Notes: generated by a model not told the origin, from the letters alone. Shown: positions 18,006-26,583, counted from the first letter of the stretch. The stretch: 64,000 bases of DNA from Clostridium sp. K13 (GCF_019734195.1 NZ_JAASHM010000009.1:1-64000), one strand, 5' to 3'. Translations and numbers: made by a program.

Positions 18006-18120
18006 TTACAATTTAATTATATCTAATATATCTTCTCCATATTTATCAATCTTAACTGCCCAAAAACCTCTAATTGCAATAAGCTCCTTTTAATGCTTAC
18101 ACCTGAAATTTCACTAGTAG
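18006..18120 (-). pseudogene. HRDC-domain (RecQ-type) C-terminal remnant
   Basis: The minus strand reads ELIAIRGFWAVKIDKYGEDI then LDIIKL and TAA, a clear match in pattern to the end of HRDC domains (I-x-GF-x-x-x-K-x-x-x-YG). Upstream residues (SGVSIK) continue in another frame after a shift near 18087. No catalytic helicase part is present. It shows that a RecQ-like or HRDC gene was deleted here. Confidence 0.55.
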
Positions 18121-18163
18121 TTGAATGTACTCTAGAGAACATAATAACTGACTATTATTCATA

Positions 18164-19117
18164 TTAATAAATAAATGCATCTAATGCTTTTGAAGGTTTT
18201 CCATCTGCTCCCCATGCACTTAATTTATATTTACTCCAGCTAAATGCTCCTTGTGGTTCCCAATAAAAAACACCTAATCCTTTCCCTTGTGGAATCCTTC
18301 TTACCCTTTCAATTACTTCTTTTAACATATTATAAGTATCTTCTATCTCAGTATCTTCTCCCCCTATTTCACAAACCATAACTTCTTTTCCATATATATC
18401 TATATACTCATTTAGATTATTCATAAGATTATCTATTGTTTCCTTGTAGTTTTTATTTACCCAATATGGATAATACGATACTCCAATTACATCATATTTC
18501 CCACCATTAGCTTTATGCTTATCAAAAAACTCTATAAATCTATTTCTATCATCACCTTGATCAAGATGTATTATTACCTTTGTATCTGTGAATATTTCTT
18601 TAACAGCATCATATCCACTATTTAGAAGTTCTGAAAGCTGATTAAAGTTTTCTGTCTTTCCTTCTGGCCATAACATTCCATTCGGTATTTCATTACCTAC
18701 TTGGACCCATTCTGGATATACACTCTTTTCTTTTAATGCACTTAAAACTTCCTTTGTATGATTATATACATCATTAACTAACTCTTTAAAACTATGCTTT
18801 TCCCATGCCTTAGGTTTAAACTGCTTTTCTGGATCTGCCCAATAATCGCTATAATGAAAATCTATCATTAATTTAAATCCCATATTCTTAGCACGCTCTG
18901 CCATTTCTACTACTTCATCTTTACTACAATGTCCATCTGTTGGATTAACCCATACTCTTAACCTTATAGAATTTATACCATGACTTTGTAAGATCTTAAG
19001 ACAATCTTCTTCTTCTCCATTATCATTATAAAATTTATATCCTTCATCTTCCATTTGTTTAAGCCAACCTATATCAGCACCTTTTACAAAACATATTTTT
19101 CTATTATAACTACACAT
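18164..19117 (-). CDS. GH53 endo-beta-1,4-galactanase, cytoplasmic form
   Basis: Arabinogalactan endo-1,4-beta-galactanase family. It cleaves beta-1,4-galactan from pectin side chains. The (beta/alpha)8 domain fills the protein: start GADIGWLKQME, RLRVWVNP, DFHYSDYWADP, acid/base Glu in QVGNEIPNGMLWP (about residue 148), and nucleophile Glu in VCEIGGED (about 251). Most relatives are secreted, but no signal peptide is present, so it should act on imported oligosaccharides. The ATG eight bases past AGGAG is chosen over one two codons earlier. No galactan transporter is nearby. Confidence 0.85.
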   Translation of the reverse strand: MCSYNRKICFVKGADIGWLKQMEDEGYKFYNDNGEEEDCLKILQSHGINSIRLRVWVNPTDGHCSKDEVVEMAERAKNMGFKLMIDFHYSDYWADPEKQFKPKAWEKHSFKELVNDVYNHTKEVLSALKEKSVYPEWVQVGNEIPNGMLWPEGKTENFNQLSELLNSGYDAVKEIFTDTKVIIHLDQGDDRNRFIEFFDKHKANGGKYDVIGVSYYPYWVNKNYKETIDNLMNNLNEYIDIYGKEVMVCEIGGEDTEIEDTYNMLKEVIERVRRIPQGKGLGVFYWEPQGAFSWSKYKLSAWGADGKPSKALDAFIY

Positions 19118-19300
19118 ACTCATATCTCCTAATAAACTTTTTATTCTACTAAAATAATATCAGCTATACAAAAAATTTTTTAAGTAATATTATTGGATTA
19201 TAGTAAAATATTATTAAAGTGAAATATTTTTAATAAAAAAACAGATTCAAAGATTTTCTCCTTGAATCTGCTCTTTTATGTCTATTAATTTATAACTTCA

Positions 19301-19714
19301 CTATATTATTATTCCCTCAAAGTGATCTATCTCATGTTGTATTATCTGAGCTGTAAAACCACTAAATACCTGTTTTTTCTTTTTAAAATCTTTATCTAAA
19401 TACTCAACTTCAATCTTTTCATACCTTGTTGTTTTCATAAATCCAGTTAATGATAAACAACTTTCTTCTATCTCATATCTATTCTCTTTCTTTATTATTA
19501 CTGGATTAACCATAGGAACTATAATACTTCCTCCTATAGTAAACACTAAAATACGCTTCTTAACACCAATCATATTTGCTGCCATTCCAACGCAAGCATC
19601 TAAATTAGCTTTTAATGTATCAACTAAATCATTAATAACATTTATATCTGCTTTAGTTGCATCCTCTGATTTCTGTCATAAAAACACAACATCTTTAACT
19701 ATGGGTTTTATCAT
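19301..19714 (-). pseudogene. def: peptide deformylase with in-frame TGA
   Basis: Removes N-formyl groups from new proteins when intact. The frame from ATG 19714 reads MIKPIVKDVVFL, then TGA (19678-19676), then QKSEDATKAD and on to the end. All later motifs are present: GMAANMIGV (motif I variant), EESCLSL (metal Cys) and QHEIDHFEG (metal His pair, catalytic Glu). A single base change at codon 13 therefore breaks an otherwise complete 137-residue enzyme. A second deformylase elsewhere is expected, since the activity is normally essential. Confidence 0.8.
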
Positions 19715-19752
19715 CTTTGCTCCAACCTTTCTAAATCCCAATATTAATACTA

Positions 19753-20196
19753 TTATTTTATTCTATTAACAACCTTTAAAATATCCTCTAATTTTTCAAC
19801 TGATTCAATTCTCTCATTACACTCTTTGCTATCTAAACAAATATAAAAACCTAATGATTTATAATCCTCTTCACTAAGTGGTTTACATATTGGAGATAGA
19901 AATTCAACTTCTCTTTCACTACCCATCCTATTACAAATAGCACAAATGTTACTACTCTTCTTTGTTGTTTTTGCTAATCTACAAGCCATCCCTAAAAACT
20001 TACCATCCAAATTATATACAATAAATAATTTCTTAGTACTTTCATCAATCCATCCAGTATACACTACCTTTGCATCTGAATCTAAATCAGGTAATTTAAG
20101 TTTTTTCTCTTTTTTAAAAACCTTATTAATATCAGCCTTTGATAATTTATTCATACCATAAACATATTTATCTAAGGCTTTTAAAAATGGTTCAAT
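19753..20196 (-). pseudogene. FusB-family protein, N-terminal half deleted (copy 1)
   Basis: Same protein as the intact copy at 26584-27234. It starts at IEPFLKALDKYVYG and keeps the full treble-clef zinc finger (CRLAKTTKK, CAIC, YICLDSKEC). The N-terminal four-helix half that contacts EF-G is missing. The junction falls within two bases of the CarD gene stop, so a deletion joined the CarD end to mid-FusB. The frame from the internal ATG (20154) is open and might still give a 133-residue zinc finger protein. Confidence 0.7.
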
Positions 20197-20677
20197 AAGC
20201 TATTTGACTTGCTATATATGAATTCACTTCATTAGGAGAAATATTTAAAATAATTGCAAACTCTTCATGTAATAATCTTTCTGCTTCTTTTATAATCTCC
20301 TTGTCTGCTTTATTTAATTTTTTACTAGTTGATTTTGCATACCTCTTATTAAATATTAATTTAATTAGCTCCTCACATTTGCCACTTTTAAGCATCATTT
20401 TAAATTGGTTGTTTCTTTTTTTTTCATCATCTATTCATAATGTATCCATATTAGGCATATCATTTATCAATGAAGTCACATCTCCTTTAGAAATTATCTT
20501 TCTCATTGGAATTTTATTATTATCTAAAGGAATTTTTATTATTGTATTATCATGGTGAATAGGACTTAACACATAATAGTCTCTTTTCTCACCATTTACA
20601 ACTTTCTCATTAGTTATATCTATAACTTTACATACACCTGTCATACCATACATTATATAATCATCAACCTTAAACAT
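20192..20677 (-). pseudogene. CarD/CdnL-type RNA polymerase-binding regulator with in-frame TGA
   Basis: CarD proteins bind RNA polymerase beta and stabilise open promoters. The N-terminal TRCF-like domain (MFKVDDYIMYGMTGVCKV) and the helical C-terminal domain (MLKSGKCEELIKLI, NKADKEIIKEAERLL) are both complete. Between them, after PNMDTL, a TGA (20437-20435) occupies the place where this family usually has Trp. A TGG to TGA change would explain it. AAGGAGG precedes the ATG. The C-terminus ends at the junction with the FusB remnant. Confidence 0.75.
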
Positions 20678-20810
20678 GAAAAATCATCCTCCTTAATAAC
20701 ATTAAAACTGTAGATTTTCCCTACATATTTAATGATATATACAATTTATATTACTTTTCAGATATAGATTTTTAAATCTATACCTAATAAAATTTCATTT
20801 TTTATATAAT

Positions 20811-20831
20811 AAAAAAGTGGCTTTCGCCACT
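20811..20831 (-). terminator. terminator of GNAT gene
   Basis: AGTGGC-TTTC-GCCACT hairpin followed by six T on the minus strand. Confidence 0.85.
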
Positions 20832-20935
20832 CTTATCTAATAGCATTATTTTTTATATCTTTCTACACCAAAGAATTTTTTGTTAAACTTATTGTTTTTA
20901 TTAATACTAATTTTCTTAATTTAATACTTATATCA

Positions 20936-21442
20936 TTATGAAGCCATTTCAAAAAAAATTTCTTTAGTTATTCTATATTCAATTTCTCTTTCTAACTCTT
21001 TAACTTCCATAAATCCAATTCCTTTAAATAAATTTCTTGATCTTTTATTTGTCTTTTTTATTTTTGCAACTACTTTATCTGTTCTCATATCAAAAAAAGC
21101 TTTTTTTAAAGCTTCGACTACAGCTTTATGCCCTATGCCTTTTCCCCACAAATCTTTTTTTCCAACAGCAATTACTATCTCAACTCCATCATTTTTCGGT
21201 ATTAATCTTAAAAAACCTATTGTTTCATATGCGTTTTTAATAGTAAAAAAACTACAATTATTATTAAATAAATGAGTTAATATAGGCATATCTATTCTAT
21301 TTATAATATTAATTATATTTTCTCTTGCATTTACCCCTTCATTTAAATTACTTGATATTTCTTTATCGCTAAGCCAATTAGCCATTTTTTCTGCATCACA
21401 TTTATATACCTCTCGACTTAGCTTTATACTAATAGTTTCCAC
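20936..21442 (-). CDS. GNAT-family N-acetyltransferase (RimJ/RimL-like)
   Basis: Acetyl-CoA-dependent acetyltransferase of 168 residues. The acetyl-CoA loop is visible as GKKDLWGKGIGHKAV (motif A, about residue 105-120), followed by AKIKKTNKRSRNLFKGIGF, typical of the RimJ/RimL branch. Substrate unknown. The start is GTG eight bases after AAGGAG. It is monocistronic, with a clear terminator. Confidence 0.75.
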   Translation of the reverse strand: METISIKLSREVYKCDAEKMANWLSDKEISSNLNEGVNARENIINIINRIDMPILTHLFNNNCSFFTIKNAYETIGFLRLIPKNDGVEIVIAVGKKDLWGKGIGHKAVVEALKKAFFDMRTDKVVAKIKKTNKRSRNLFKGIGFMEVKELEREIEYRITKEIFFEMAS

Positions 21443-21754
21443 TAGTTACACTCCTTAATTTTTCTTATTAATTAAAAAATTTATACACAATTATTACCAG
21501 ACCAGTCTTTCTATAAATATTACTACTAATATCAATATAAGTAAAAATCTATATTCTCAATTATTTAAATTTAACTTATTTTTTAAGTGTTTATCTTAAC
21601 TTTTGACCCTTTTGCTTAGCAAGTTATATTTTCCATTTTTAGTATTTAATTTCCAGTTAAAGTTATTGAAAGGATTTTTATTACAATTTTAAGTACATCT
21701 ATAATATAAAAAAAACTAACCTATAGCTTGGTAGGTGTATTGAAGTTTATAACC
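21443..21754. other. gene-free stretch with a weak terminator
   Basis: AT-rich sequence upstream of the GNAT gene. Near its right end CTAACC (21716-21721) and GGTAG (21730-21734) form a small hairpin preceded by A8, readable as a second minus-strand terminator in tandem with the one at 21755. Nothing else is recognised. Confidence 0.4.
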
Positions 21755-21868
21755 AAAAAAAGCCAGTAAAACTTTTAAAAATTCTACTAGCTTTATTTCT
21801 TAATATAGTATTATTTTATTCTGTAACAACTTTTGAAATATCCTCTAGTTTTTGTACTGATTTAATAT
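21755..21868 (-). pseudogene. FusB-family 3' tail and terminator (copy 3)
   Basis: Reads SVQKLEDISKVV on the minus strand, matching SVEKLEDILKVV of the intact FusB copy, with a one-base loss just before the stop. The following terminator (AAAGCCAGTA...TACTAGCTTT, then T-rich) also matches the one after the intact gene. It now ends the nucleotidyltransferase gene, whose last codons read out of frame through the relic. Confidence 0.6.
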
Positions 21869-22402
21869 ATCCTCAACTTTTCCTCTTACATCTATGGGTA
21901 AATATCCCTGTAATGCTCTTTCTAATAAAATTGATTTTTTAATCCCGTTTGATACAATGTATTTCTCTATCATTTCTACTTTTGCTTTTCTATTAGGAAT
22001 TAACTGATAAATAACATACCAATCTTCTAAAGAAGTAAATGGTATCTTAACTTCATTGATAACTTTATATTCTGAAATAGAGCCCTTGTCAAATATATAT
22101 CTAAAAGCTCCATTATTATGATTAACTACAAAACCAGCCATTACATCAACATCAACTTTATTTATTACATACTCATAAAAGTATTTTGTTGAGTATGTTG
22201 TAGTCTTTTCCCATTTTTTCTTTTCACCAATACTTTTAAGAATTTCATCAGTCTTTTCAATATCATTAATACTTACAAAAATATCTATATCATTAGGTTT
22301 ATCTATAAGCCCAAACCTATTCAACAGTATGGACGCACCAACTCCCCATGTTATATCTGCATCATTTAACTTTTTACCTATATAACTTAAAGTATTAAAC
22401 AT
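21845..22402 (-). CDS. nucleotidyltransferase-fold protein (AbiEii-like)
   Basis: Pol-beta-type nucleotidyltransferase fold: GVGASILLNRFG (residues 20-31) and the catalytic-type pair in DIDIFVS (about 39-45), with a third acidic residue in KVDVDVMAG (about 83). The length of 185 residues and VRGKVEDIL tail suggest a minimal enzyme, perhaps tRNA- or small-molecule-modifying. No AbiEi-like antitoxin is adjacent. GGAGG precedes the ATG. The last five residues derive from a FusB relic read out of frame, so the natural C-terminus may be lost. Confidence 0.6.
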   Translation of the reverse strand: MFNTLSYIGKKLNDADITWGVGASILLNRFGLIDKPNDIDIFVSINDIEKTDEILKSIGEKKKWEKTTTYSTKYFYEYVINKVDVDVMAGFVVNHNNGAFRYIFDKGSISEYKVINEVKIPFTSLEDWYVIYQLIPNRKAKVEMIEKYIVSNGIKKSILLERALQGYLPIDVRGKVEDILNQYKN

Positions 22403-22437
22403 TTAATCTCTCCTCCATTACCTATATATATTATACA

Positions 22438-22480
22438 AAAAATAACCTTTAAAATAATATTATTTATAAAGGTTATTTTT
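22438..22480. terminator. terminator after bile salt hydrolase gene
   Basis: Fourteen-base arms (AAAAATAACCTTTA and near inverse) with A/T tracts on both sides. Confidence 0.75.
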
Positions 22481-22520
22481 CTATGTTTAAGTTAAATATA
22501 AAATATATATTAAGTAGACA

Positions 22521-23507
22521 TTAATTTTGATATGTAATATGTAATTTATCTAAATATTCAAATTGTTTAACTTCCTTAGCATCTAAATCTTCTTTATTCA
22601 TATCTATAGCACTTATTCCATTATTATTATATGTTGAATAATAATATATTCCTTTTTGTTGACACATACATGAAGTATACAATGTTATATCATCTAAACC
22701 ATCAGATATAACAGCTCCCTTCGGCATTGCTACATTATTTAACATATGGAAAAATTGACTTATTCCAGTCATTAAGTCTTCTGTTTCTGAAAGCCTTGAT
22801 TTTAAATATGCTATTCTTACAAACCTATCTACTCCTGAACATCCTCCTGGTAATCCATTAGTTCCTAGACCTACTCCTAGTGGTTTTAATTCCTTAGCTC
22901 CCCATTTTACAGGTTCTGGCTGAATAGAAGTAGTTTTCATATATTCATTTAAATTAGTTAAATGCCAATCAAATGTTGGAGAATTAGTCATAACCCCAAT
23001 TGGATTTTCATAAACTTTTAAACTTTCTTTTGTTTTTTCTATGACTATAGATTTTCCATTTGTATCTGCTACTATCCAATGAAGTGTTGGAAGTGGTGTT
23101 TTCTCATTAATTGGAACTGCAACCAATTCTACATTTCTAATTTCATCTAAAACCTCATCTACAGTTTTAAAGTTTGATAATATCCACAGAATTAAATCGT
23201 ATGGAGCTAAATTATTCTTACCTGGAATAGCCTTTTCTTCTACATGAAAGTATCCAGGAAAGTTAAGACCTGCACACCCTAATCCTTTTTCATTCATTGC
23301 ATCTGCAAATGCTGGATAATCATCTATAATACTAGCCATACCTATTATTGCATATTTATTTTTTTTCATATTTCCAGTAACTCTATCTCTATATTCATAA
23401 TTTCTAGGTAATAAGGTAACTGCTTGATTGAATGAATATGCTAAATCCATATTTCTTCCAAATAGATTATATCCATCTTTTGTTTTTAAAGTTAATGCTG
23501 TGCACAT
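22521..23507 (-). CDS. bsh: choloylglycine hydrolase (bile salt hydrolase)
   Basis: N-terminal nucleophile amidase that deconjugates glycine/taurine bile acids in the cytoplasm. After removal of Met1, Cys2 is the nucleophile. The other active-site residues sit at the usual bile salt hydrolase numbers: Arg18, Asp21, Asn82 (LNFPGY), Asn175 (TNSPTFDWH) and Arg228 (VDRFVR). The length of 328 residues is typical. AGGAGG lies just upstream of the ATG. It is transcribed alone. Penicillin V acylase shares the fold, but the overall pattern is closer to the Clostridium perfringens enzyme. Intact despite decayed neighbours, so probably under selection in a gut habitat. Confidence 0.9.
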   Translation of the reverse strand: MCTALTLKTKDGYNLFGRNMDLAYSFNQAVTLLPRNYEYRDRVTGNMKKNKYAIIGMASIIDDYPAFADAMNEKGLGCAGLNFPGYFHVEEKAIPGKNNLAPYDLILWILSNFKTVDEVLDEIRNVELVAVPINEKTPLPTLHWIVADTNGKSIVIEKTKESLKVYENPIGVMTNSPTFDWHLTNLNEYMKTTSIQPEPVKWGAKELKPLGVGLGTNGLPGGCSGVDRFVRIAYLKSRLSETEDLMTGISQFFHMLNNVAMPKGAVISDGLDDITLYTSCMCQQKGIYYYSTYNNNGISAIDMNKEDLDAKEVKQFEYLDKLHITYQN

Positions 23508-23941
23508 TTTTATTTCCTCCTAATAAAACTTTTACTTCGATTATATTATCCTCAATTAAATAACTTTATACTAATACTCTAAGTTTAACCAATTTAAAGT
23601 CTTTAATTTTATAAAATAATCCCAACCAATTATTAAATCAGTTGGGATATTAAAAATATTAATAGTACATTCAATGACCAATTAATTACTAAGTAGTATT
23701 ATCTCAATATTATTTTCCATTTTAGTATTGAAATCAATAAAAAAAACATAAAAATCAAAATTATTATTTTCCTAGATTTTATCTGCAAACACTAAAGCTT
23801 GAATATAATTTATCATTATTTATATAATTCACTAAACTAAACAAATTCTGAAAGTAAACTTCCAGAATTAGTACACCCGGGTGTCGTAATGGTGCTATAT
23901 GAACATCTGTAAGATACATACACTGGCTTATTCCTAGGTAC
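23508..23941. other. gene-free stretch with hairpin and GC-rich palindrome
   Basis: Upstream region of bsh. ATCCCAAC (23619-23626) and GTTGGGAT (23641-23648) form a hairpin. A perfect 12-base palindrome ACACCCGGGTGT lies at 23873-23884, within an unusually GC-richer patch that has an open minus-strand frame continuing from the GGDEF remnant after its stop. No start codon or ribosome binding site supports a separate gene. Confidence 0.4.
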
Positions 23942-24479
23942 TTAAATATTATTTATAACATCTATTTTCTTTCTTTGCTTATATATATACATTTTTTTAT
24001 CAGCTTTAGATAAGATTTCTTTACACGTCAAATTACTATTAGAATCTACATAAACAATCCCATAACTTATTGCACCTTTATATGCAATCTTTAAAAGTTC
24101 TTGATTTTTATCCATTTTATTTGCCATAATCAATCCACTGCTTTATCTTCATACAACACATCTCAATCATATATTCATCAAGCTTTATTATAAATCCATT
24201 TTCCTCAAATATAGGTATAAACTCATCTGGAGGAATTATACCTCTTTCAGGATCATTCCATCTTACTAAAGCCTCAGCTCCAACACAATAATTTGTTACT
24301 ATATTATATTTAGGCTGTAAATATAACTCAAACTCCTTCTGATTTAACACCTTATTCATATCATTAATTATTGATACTTTTTTATTAAATTCTTTTCTCA
24401 TACTATCATCAAAAAATGCTATTGAATCATAATAGTTGCCTTTAATTGTTTTTAACGCTATTCTCGCAGATTCACACAT
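23942..24479 (-). pseudogene. scrambled GGDEF/EAL remnant
   Basis: Two pieces of cyclic-di-GMP enzymes in the wrong order. The first (24479-24117) is a GGDEF tail plus the first 80 residues of an EAL domain (ELYLQPKYNI, GAEALVRW, PDEFIPIFEENG) cut at KQWIDYGK. The second (24133-23942) is the last 50 residues of a GGDEF domain (SYGIVYVD, KADKKMYIYKQ). No active GGEEF motif remains, and the EAL catalytic residues after the first strand are absent. A deletion between two related genes, or within a tandem array, would give this structure. Confidence 0.7.
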
Positions 24480-24514
24480 CTTAAATACATTACACTCTTT
24501 TTCTCTATATAATA

Positions 24515-24555
24515 AAAATCCACGATAATATCACTAAAATATTATCGTGGATTTT
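24515..24555. terminator. 17-bp stem terminator
   Basis: Perfect inverted repeat AAAATCCACGATAATAT and inverse over seven bases, T-rich on both sides. On the minus strand it follows directly on the MGVSN element copy 2. Confidence 0.8.
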
Positions 24556-24557
24556 GT

Positions 24558-24587
24558 GGTGGAGGCGAGACGTTGCTTACCCCCATA
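24558..24587 (-). repeat. 30-bp MGVSN element, copy 2
   Basis: Reads ATGGGGGTAAGCAACG on the minus strand and would encode MGVSNVSPPPQNPR up to a TAA inside the terminator stem. It pairs with copy 1 at 17934-17963 in sequence and in position relative to a terminator. Confidence 0.6.
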
Positions 24588-24628
24588 CCTGTTATATTTT
24601 CAATACATAAAAACTTTTAAATTAATAT

Positions 24629-25156
24629 TTAACAATTCCAGTTTATCTTAACTGGATTTTCTTCATTATCTATGGCCACTGATTGTAATGATTCCAACAC
24701 CTTTACAAACTCCTTAGCTGCAAGAGTATCATAAATTTCTGTGTTTTCATTTAATCCTACTTCATTATATACTATCGCCGCTACTGCATAAAATGTAAAT
24801 CCTAATGCATTTGTTGGTGTTTGAACTGTTCCACATGCAGTTAAAATTGCTCTTGCTGAAGCTTGTGCTACTGGATTTTCTTCTAATTCCTTAGGAATTG
24901 TTTTTACTTCTTTTAAAATTTCCTTTATTTCCTTTAGCTTAATCTTATCATCTAAATATTCCTTTGTAGATGAAATTATTTTACTTAATCTTAAATCTTC
25001 ACTACATTCCTTCTCATAAATACTTAGTATATTTTTTTCTACATAATCAACTGCCCATGATGAAATAGTTGTTTTACTTTGTGTTTCTATAGTTCTCATT
25101 AATTGAATTATTACCTTGTCATTAATATTTCCTAACATTTTTCTTAGTTTAGCCAT
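24629..25156 (-). CDS. Imm-5-like putative immunity protein
   Basis: Helical cytoplasmic protein of 175 residues resembling the Imm-5-like family: WAVDYVEKNILSIYEKE, then AQASARAILTACGTVQTPTNALGF and YAVAAIVYNEVG. Such proteins are predicted to neutralise polymorphic toxins, though many are orphans, as here: no toxin is adjacent. The ATG follows GGGGGG by six bases. The family call rests on remembered pattern rather than a search. Confidence 0.6.
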   Translation of the reverse strand: MAKLRKMLGNINDKVIIQLMRTIETQSKTTISSWAVDYVEKNILSIYEKECSEDLRLSKIISSTKEYLDDKIKLKEIKEILKEVKTIPKELEENPVAQASARAILTACGTVQTPTNALGFTFYAVAAIVYNEVGLNENTEIYDTLAAKEFVKVLESLQSVAIDNEENPVKINWNC

Positions 25157-25182
25157 CACTTTCCCCCCACTAGTTAATTAAT

Positions 25183-25590
25183 CTATCCTTCTAAAATCTT
25201 AACATAAAAACTTCTATTTCTAGGCCCATCAAATTCACAAAAATATACATCTTGCCATGTCCCTAATATAAGCTTTCCATCATCTAATATAAGAGTTTGT
25301 GAAGCTCCCATAGTTGATGATTTCATATGAGCGTGTGAATTTCCTTCAAAGTGTCTATAATTACCATCTTCACTTGGATATGCTTTTTCAAAACCATAAA
25401 TTAAATCTCTTACTACATCAGGATCAGCATTTTCATTTATAGTTATCCCTGCTGTAGTATGGGGACAATACACTACTATAATTCCATCTTTAACTCCACT
25501 TTCTTTAATATCCTCTTTAATTATCTTTGTAATATCTATCATAGTTTGATTACTTTTTATACTTAAAGAATGTCTATATAATTTTTTCAT
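25183..25590 (-). CDS. YjbQ/UPF0047 family protein
   Basis: Small beta-rich protein of 135 residues. Signature features: VYCPHTTAGITINENADPDV (residues about 44-63), HFEGNSHAHMKSS with clustered histidines, and LGTWQDVYFCEFDGPRNR at the end. Escherichia coli YjbQ has weak thiamin phosphate synthase activity, but the true role is uncertain. The start is the ATG after AAGGAGC. It is located just downstream of the immunity-like gene's upstream region, with 26 bases between them on the same strand, so they may be cotranscribed. Confidence 0.8.
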   Translation of the reverse strand: MKKLYRHSLSIKSNQTMIDITKIIKEDIKESGVKDGIIVVYCPHTTAGITINENADPDVVRDLIYGFEKAYPSEDGNYRHFEGNSHAHMKSSTMGASQTLILDDGKLILGTWQDVYFCEFDGPRNRSFYVKILEG

Positions 25591-25661
25591 GTATATCAGC
25601 TCCTTATTATTTTTACTATAGAAAAACTTTATATAAAGCAAAGAATACTATTAACTTTATA

Positions 25662-25790
25662 GACTTCGATAGCATACTCTACTATATTGTTTAATATAAG
25701 ATTATACTCTAGCCCTTATAATCTTAAGACTGAATATGGAGTAATTGCACTTTGACTTTATTAATAACATTTATTATATTATGTTCAACA
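25662..25790 (+). repeat. 129-bp repeat, copy 1 (tRNA-fMet promoter segment without tRNA)
   Basis: About 87% identical by eye to 27504-27632, with no length change. It carries TTGACT (25752-25757), 17 bases and TATATT (25775-25780). The matching copy drives tRNA-fMet; here similarity stops exactly where the sequence joins a histidine kinase fragment. Confidence 0.75.
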
Positions 25791-26022
25791 AACATCTATA
25801 TTCGTCTTAATTACTGCTAGCGGAATCTTTAACTCATGTGCCACACTTGAGTTAAACCTTTTTTGTGAATCAAAGGCATTATCTAGCTTAGCAAGCGTTT
25901 TATTAAAGGAAATTATAAGTTCTTTTATCTCATCATTTGCTCCTTTAACCTCTAAATTAGCAGTTAAGTTATTTTCATTTATATCCTTTATATTTTCATT
26001 TAACTTTACTACATGCTTAATA
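25785..26022 (-). pseudogene. histidine kinase fragment: HAMP and H-box
   Basis: Open frame without start, reading IKHVVKLNENIKDINENNL, then KELIISFNKTLAKLD (HAMP second helix) and SSVAHELKIPLAVIKTNIDV (H-box with phospho-His), then TGA. It ends at the 129-bp repeat on one side and the cupin relic on the other. This is exactly the segment absent from the broken kinase at 32238-32758. Confidence 0.75.
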
Positions 26023-26027
26023 CTTTA

Positions 26028-26350
26028 TCAACAATTAATGCCATAAATACCAAATCTTTATCTGTTGTATTCTCCAATCCGTGTCCTTTTCCACTTGGTG
26101 TGAATGTTACATCTCAAGCTTTAACATGACGTATAGTTCCATTATCATTATAATTTCCCTCTCCACTTAAAGTATAATAAGCTTAACTTTCTCCATTATG
26201 CTCATGATAGCCTAATGTACATCCTGGTTCTATTGTTACCTTTGCATATAGTCCACATTTACCATTTAATTCTTTCTCACCTAATATGTGTTCAATTATT
26301 ACATGGCCTTTTCCACCACACGTATTTTCTACTTTTTGAATCTTACTCAT
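26028..26350 (-). pseudogene. cupin gene copy with two in-frame stops
   Basis: Parallel to the intact cupin at 30585-30914 over its whole length. It carries TAA after EHNGES and TGA after HVKA, and ends at MALIVD before running into the kinase fragment. The N-terminal 55 residues remain open. Confidence 0.8.
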
Positions 26351-26529
26351 ATACCCCTTCTCCATTTCTTTTATATTTGTATTTTCTTTAACTTAACAAT
26401 ATACATTTTACTACTTCTTTACGTTAATTTTAAAGTTGATGTTAATTTCATATATTATTTTAATTTTAAACTCATTATCCAGGTAATCTACTTCTTCATC
26501 AAAAGCTACTAAATATTAAAGTTTCTCAT

Positions 26530-26569
26530 AAAAAAAGCCAGTAGAACTAAAAAAAATTCTACTGACTTT
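26530..26569 (-). terminator. terminator of intact FusB-family gene
   Basis: AAAGCCAGTAGAA and TTCTACTGACTTT pair with one mismatch; T7 follows on the minus strand. The same terminator recurs at 21755. Confidence 0.8.
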
Positions 26570-26583
26570 ATTACTTAATAGTA

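Noticed and set aside
19676-20437. TGA read as an amino acid (alternative code or selenocysteine)
   Set aside because: TGA ends apparently intact genes in the window (tetR at 29856, codA at 34350). No SECIS-like hairpin was evident, and other relics carry TAA and TAG as well.
21845-22402. AbiE-type toxin-antitoxin system
   Set aside because: The nucleotidyltransferase fold is present, but no AbiEi-like partner is adjacent. The neighbours are a FusB relic and a bile salt hydrolase.
23873-23884. ACACCCGGGTGT palindrome as a regulator site or riboswitch part
   Set aside because: A perfect 12-base palindrome alone is weak evidence. It is far from a promoter and no cyclic-di-GMP riboswitch fold is visible around it.
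24558-24587. 3' end of a tRNA or tmRNA
   Set aside because: Only the last bases (CTCCACCA) resemble one. The T-loop consensus GTTCRA is missing and no upstream cloverleaf or tmRNA body can be folded.
24629-25156. Polymorphic toxin-immunity locus
   Set aside because: The Imm-5-like protein has no toxin, secretion gene or repeat module next to it. Orphan members are common.
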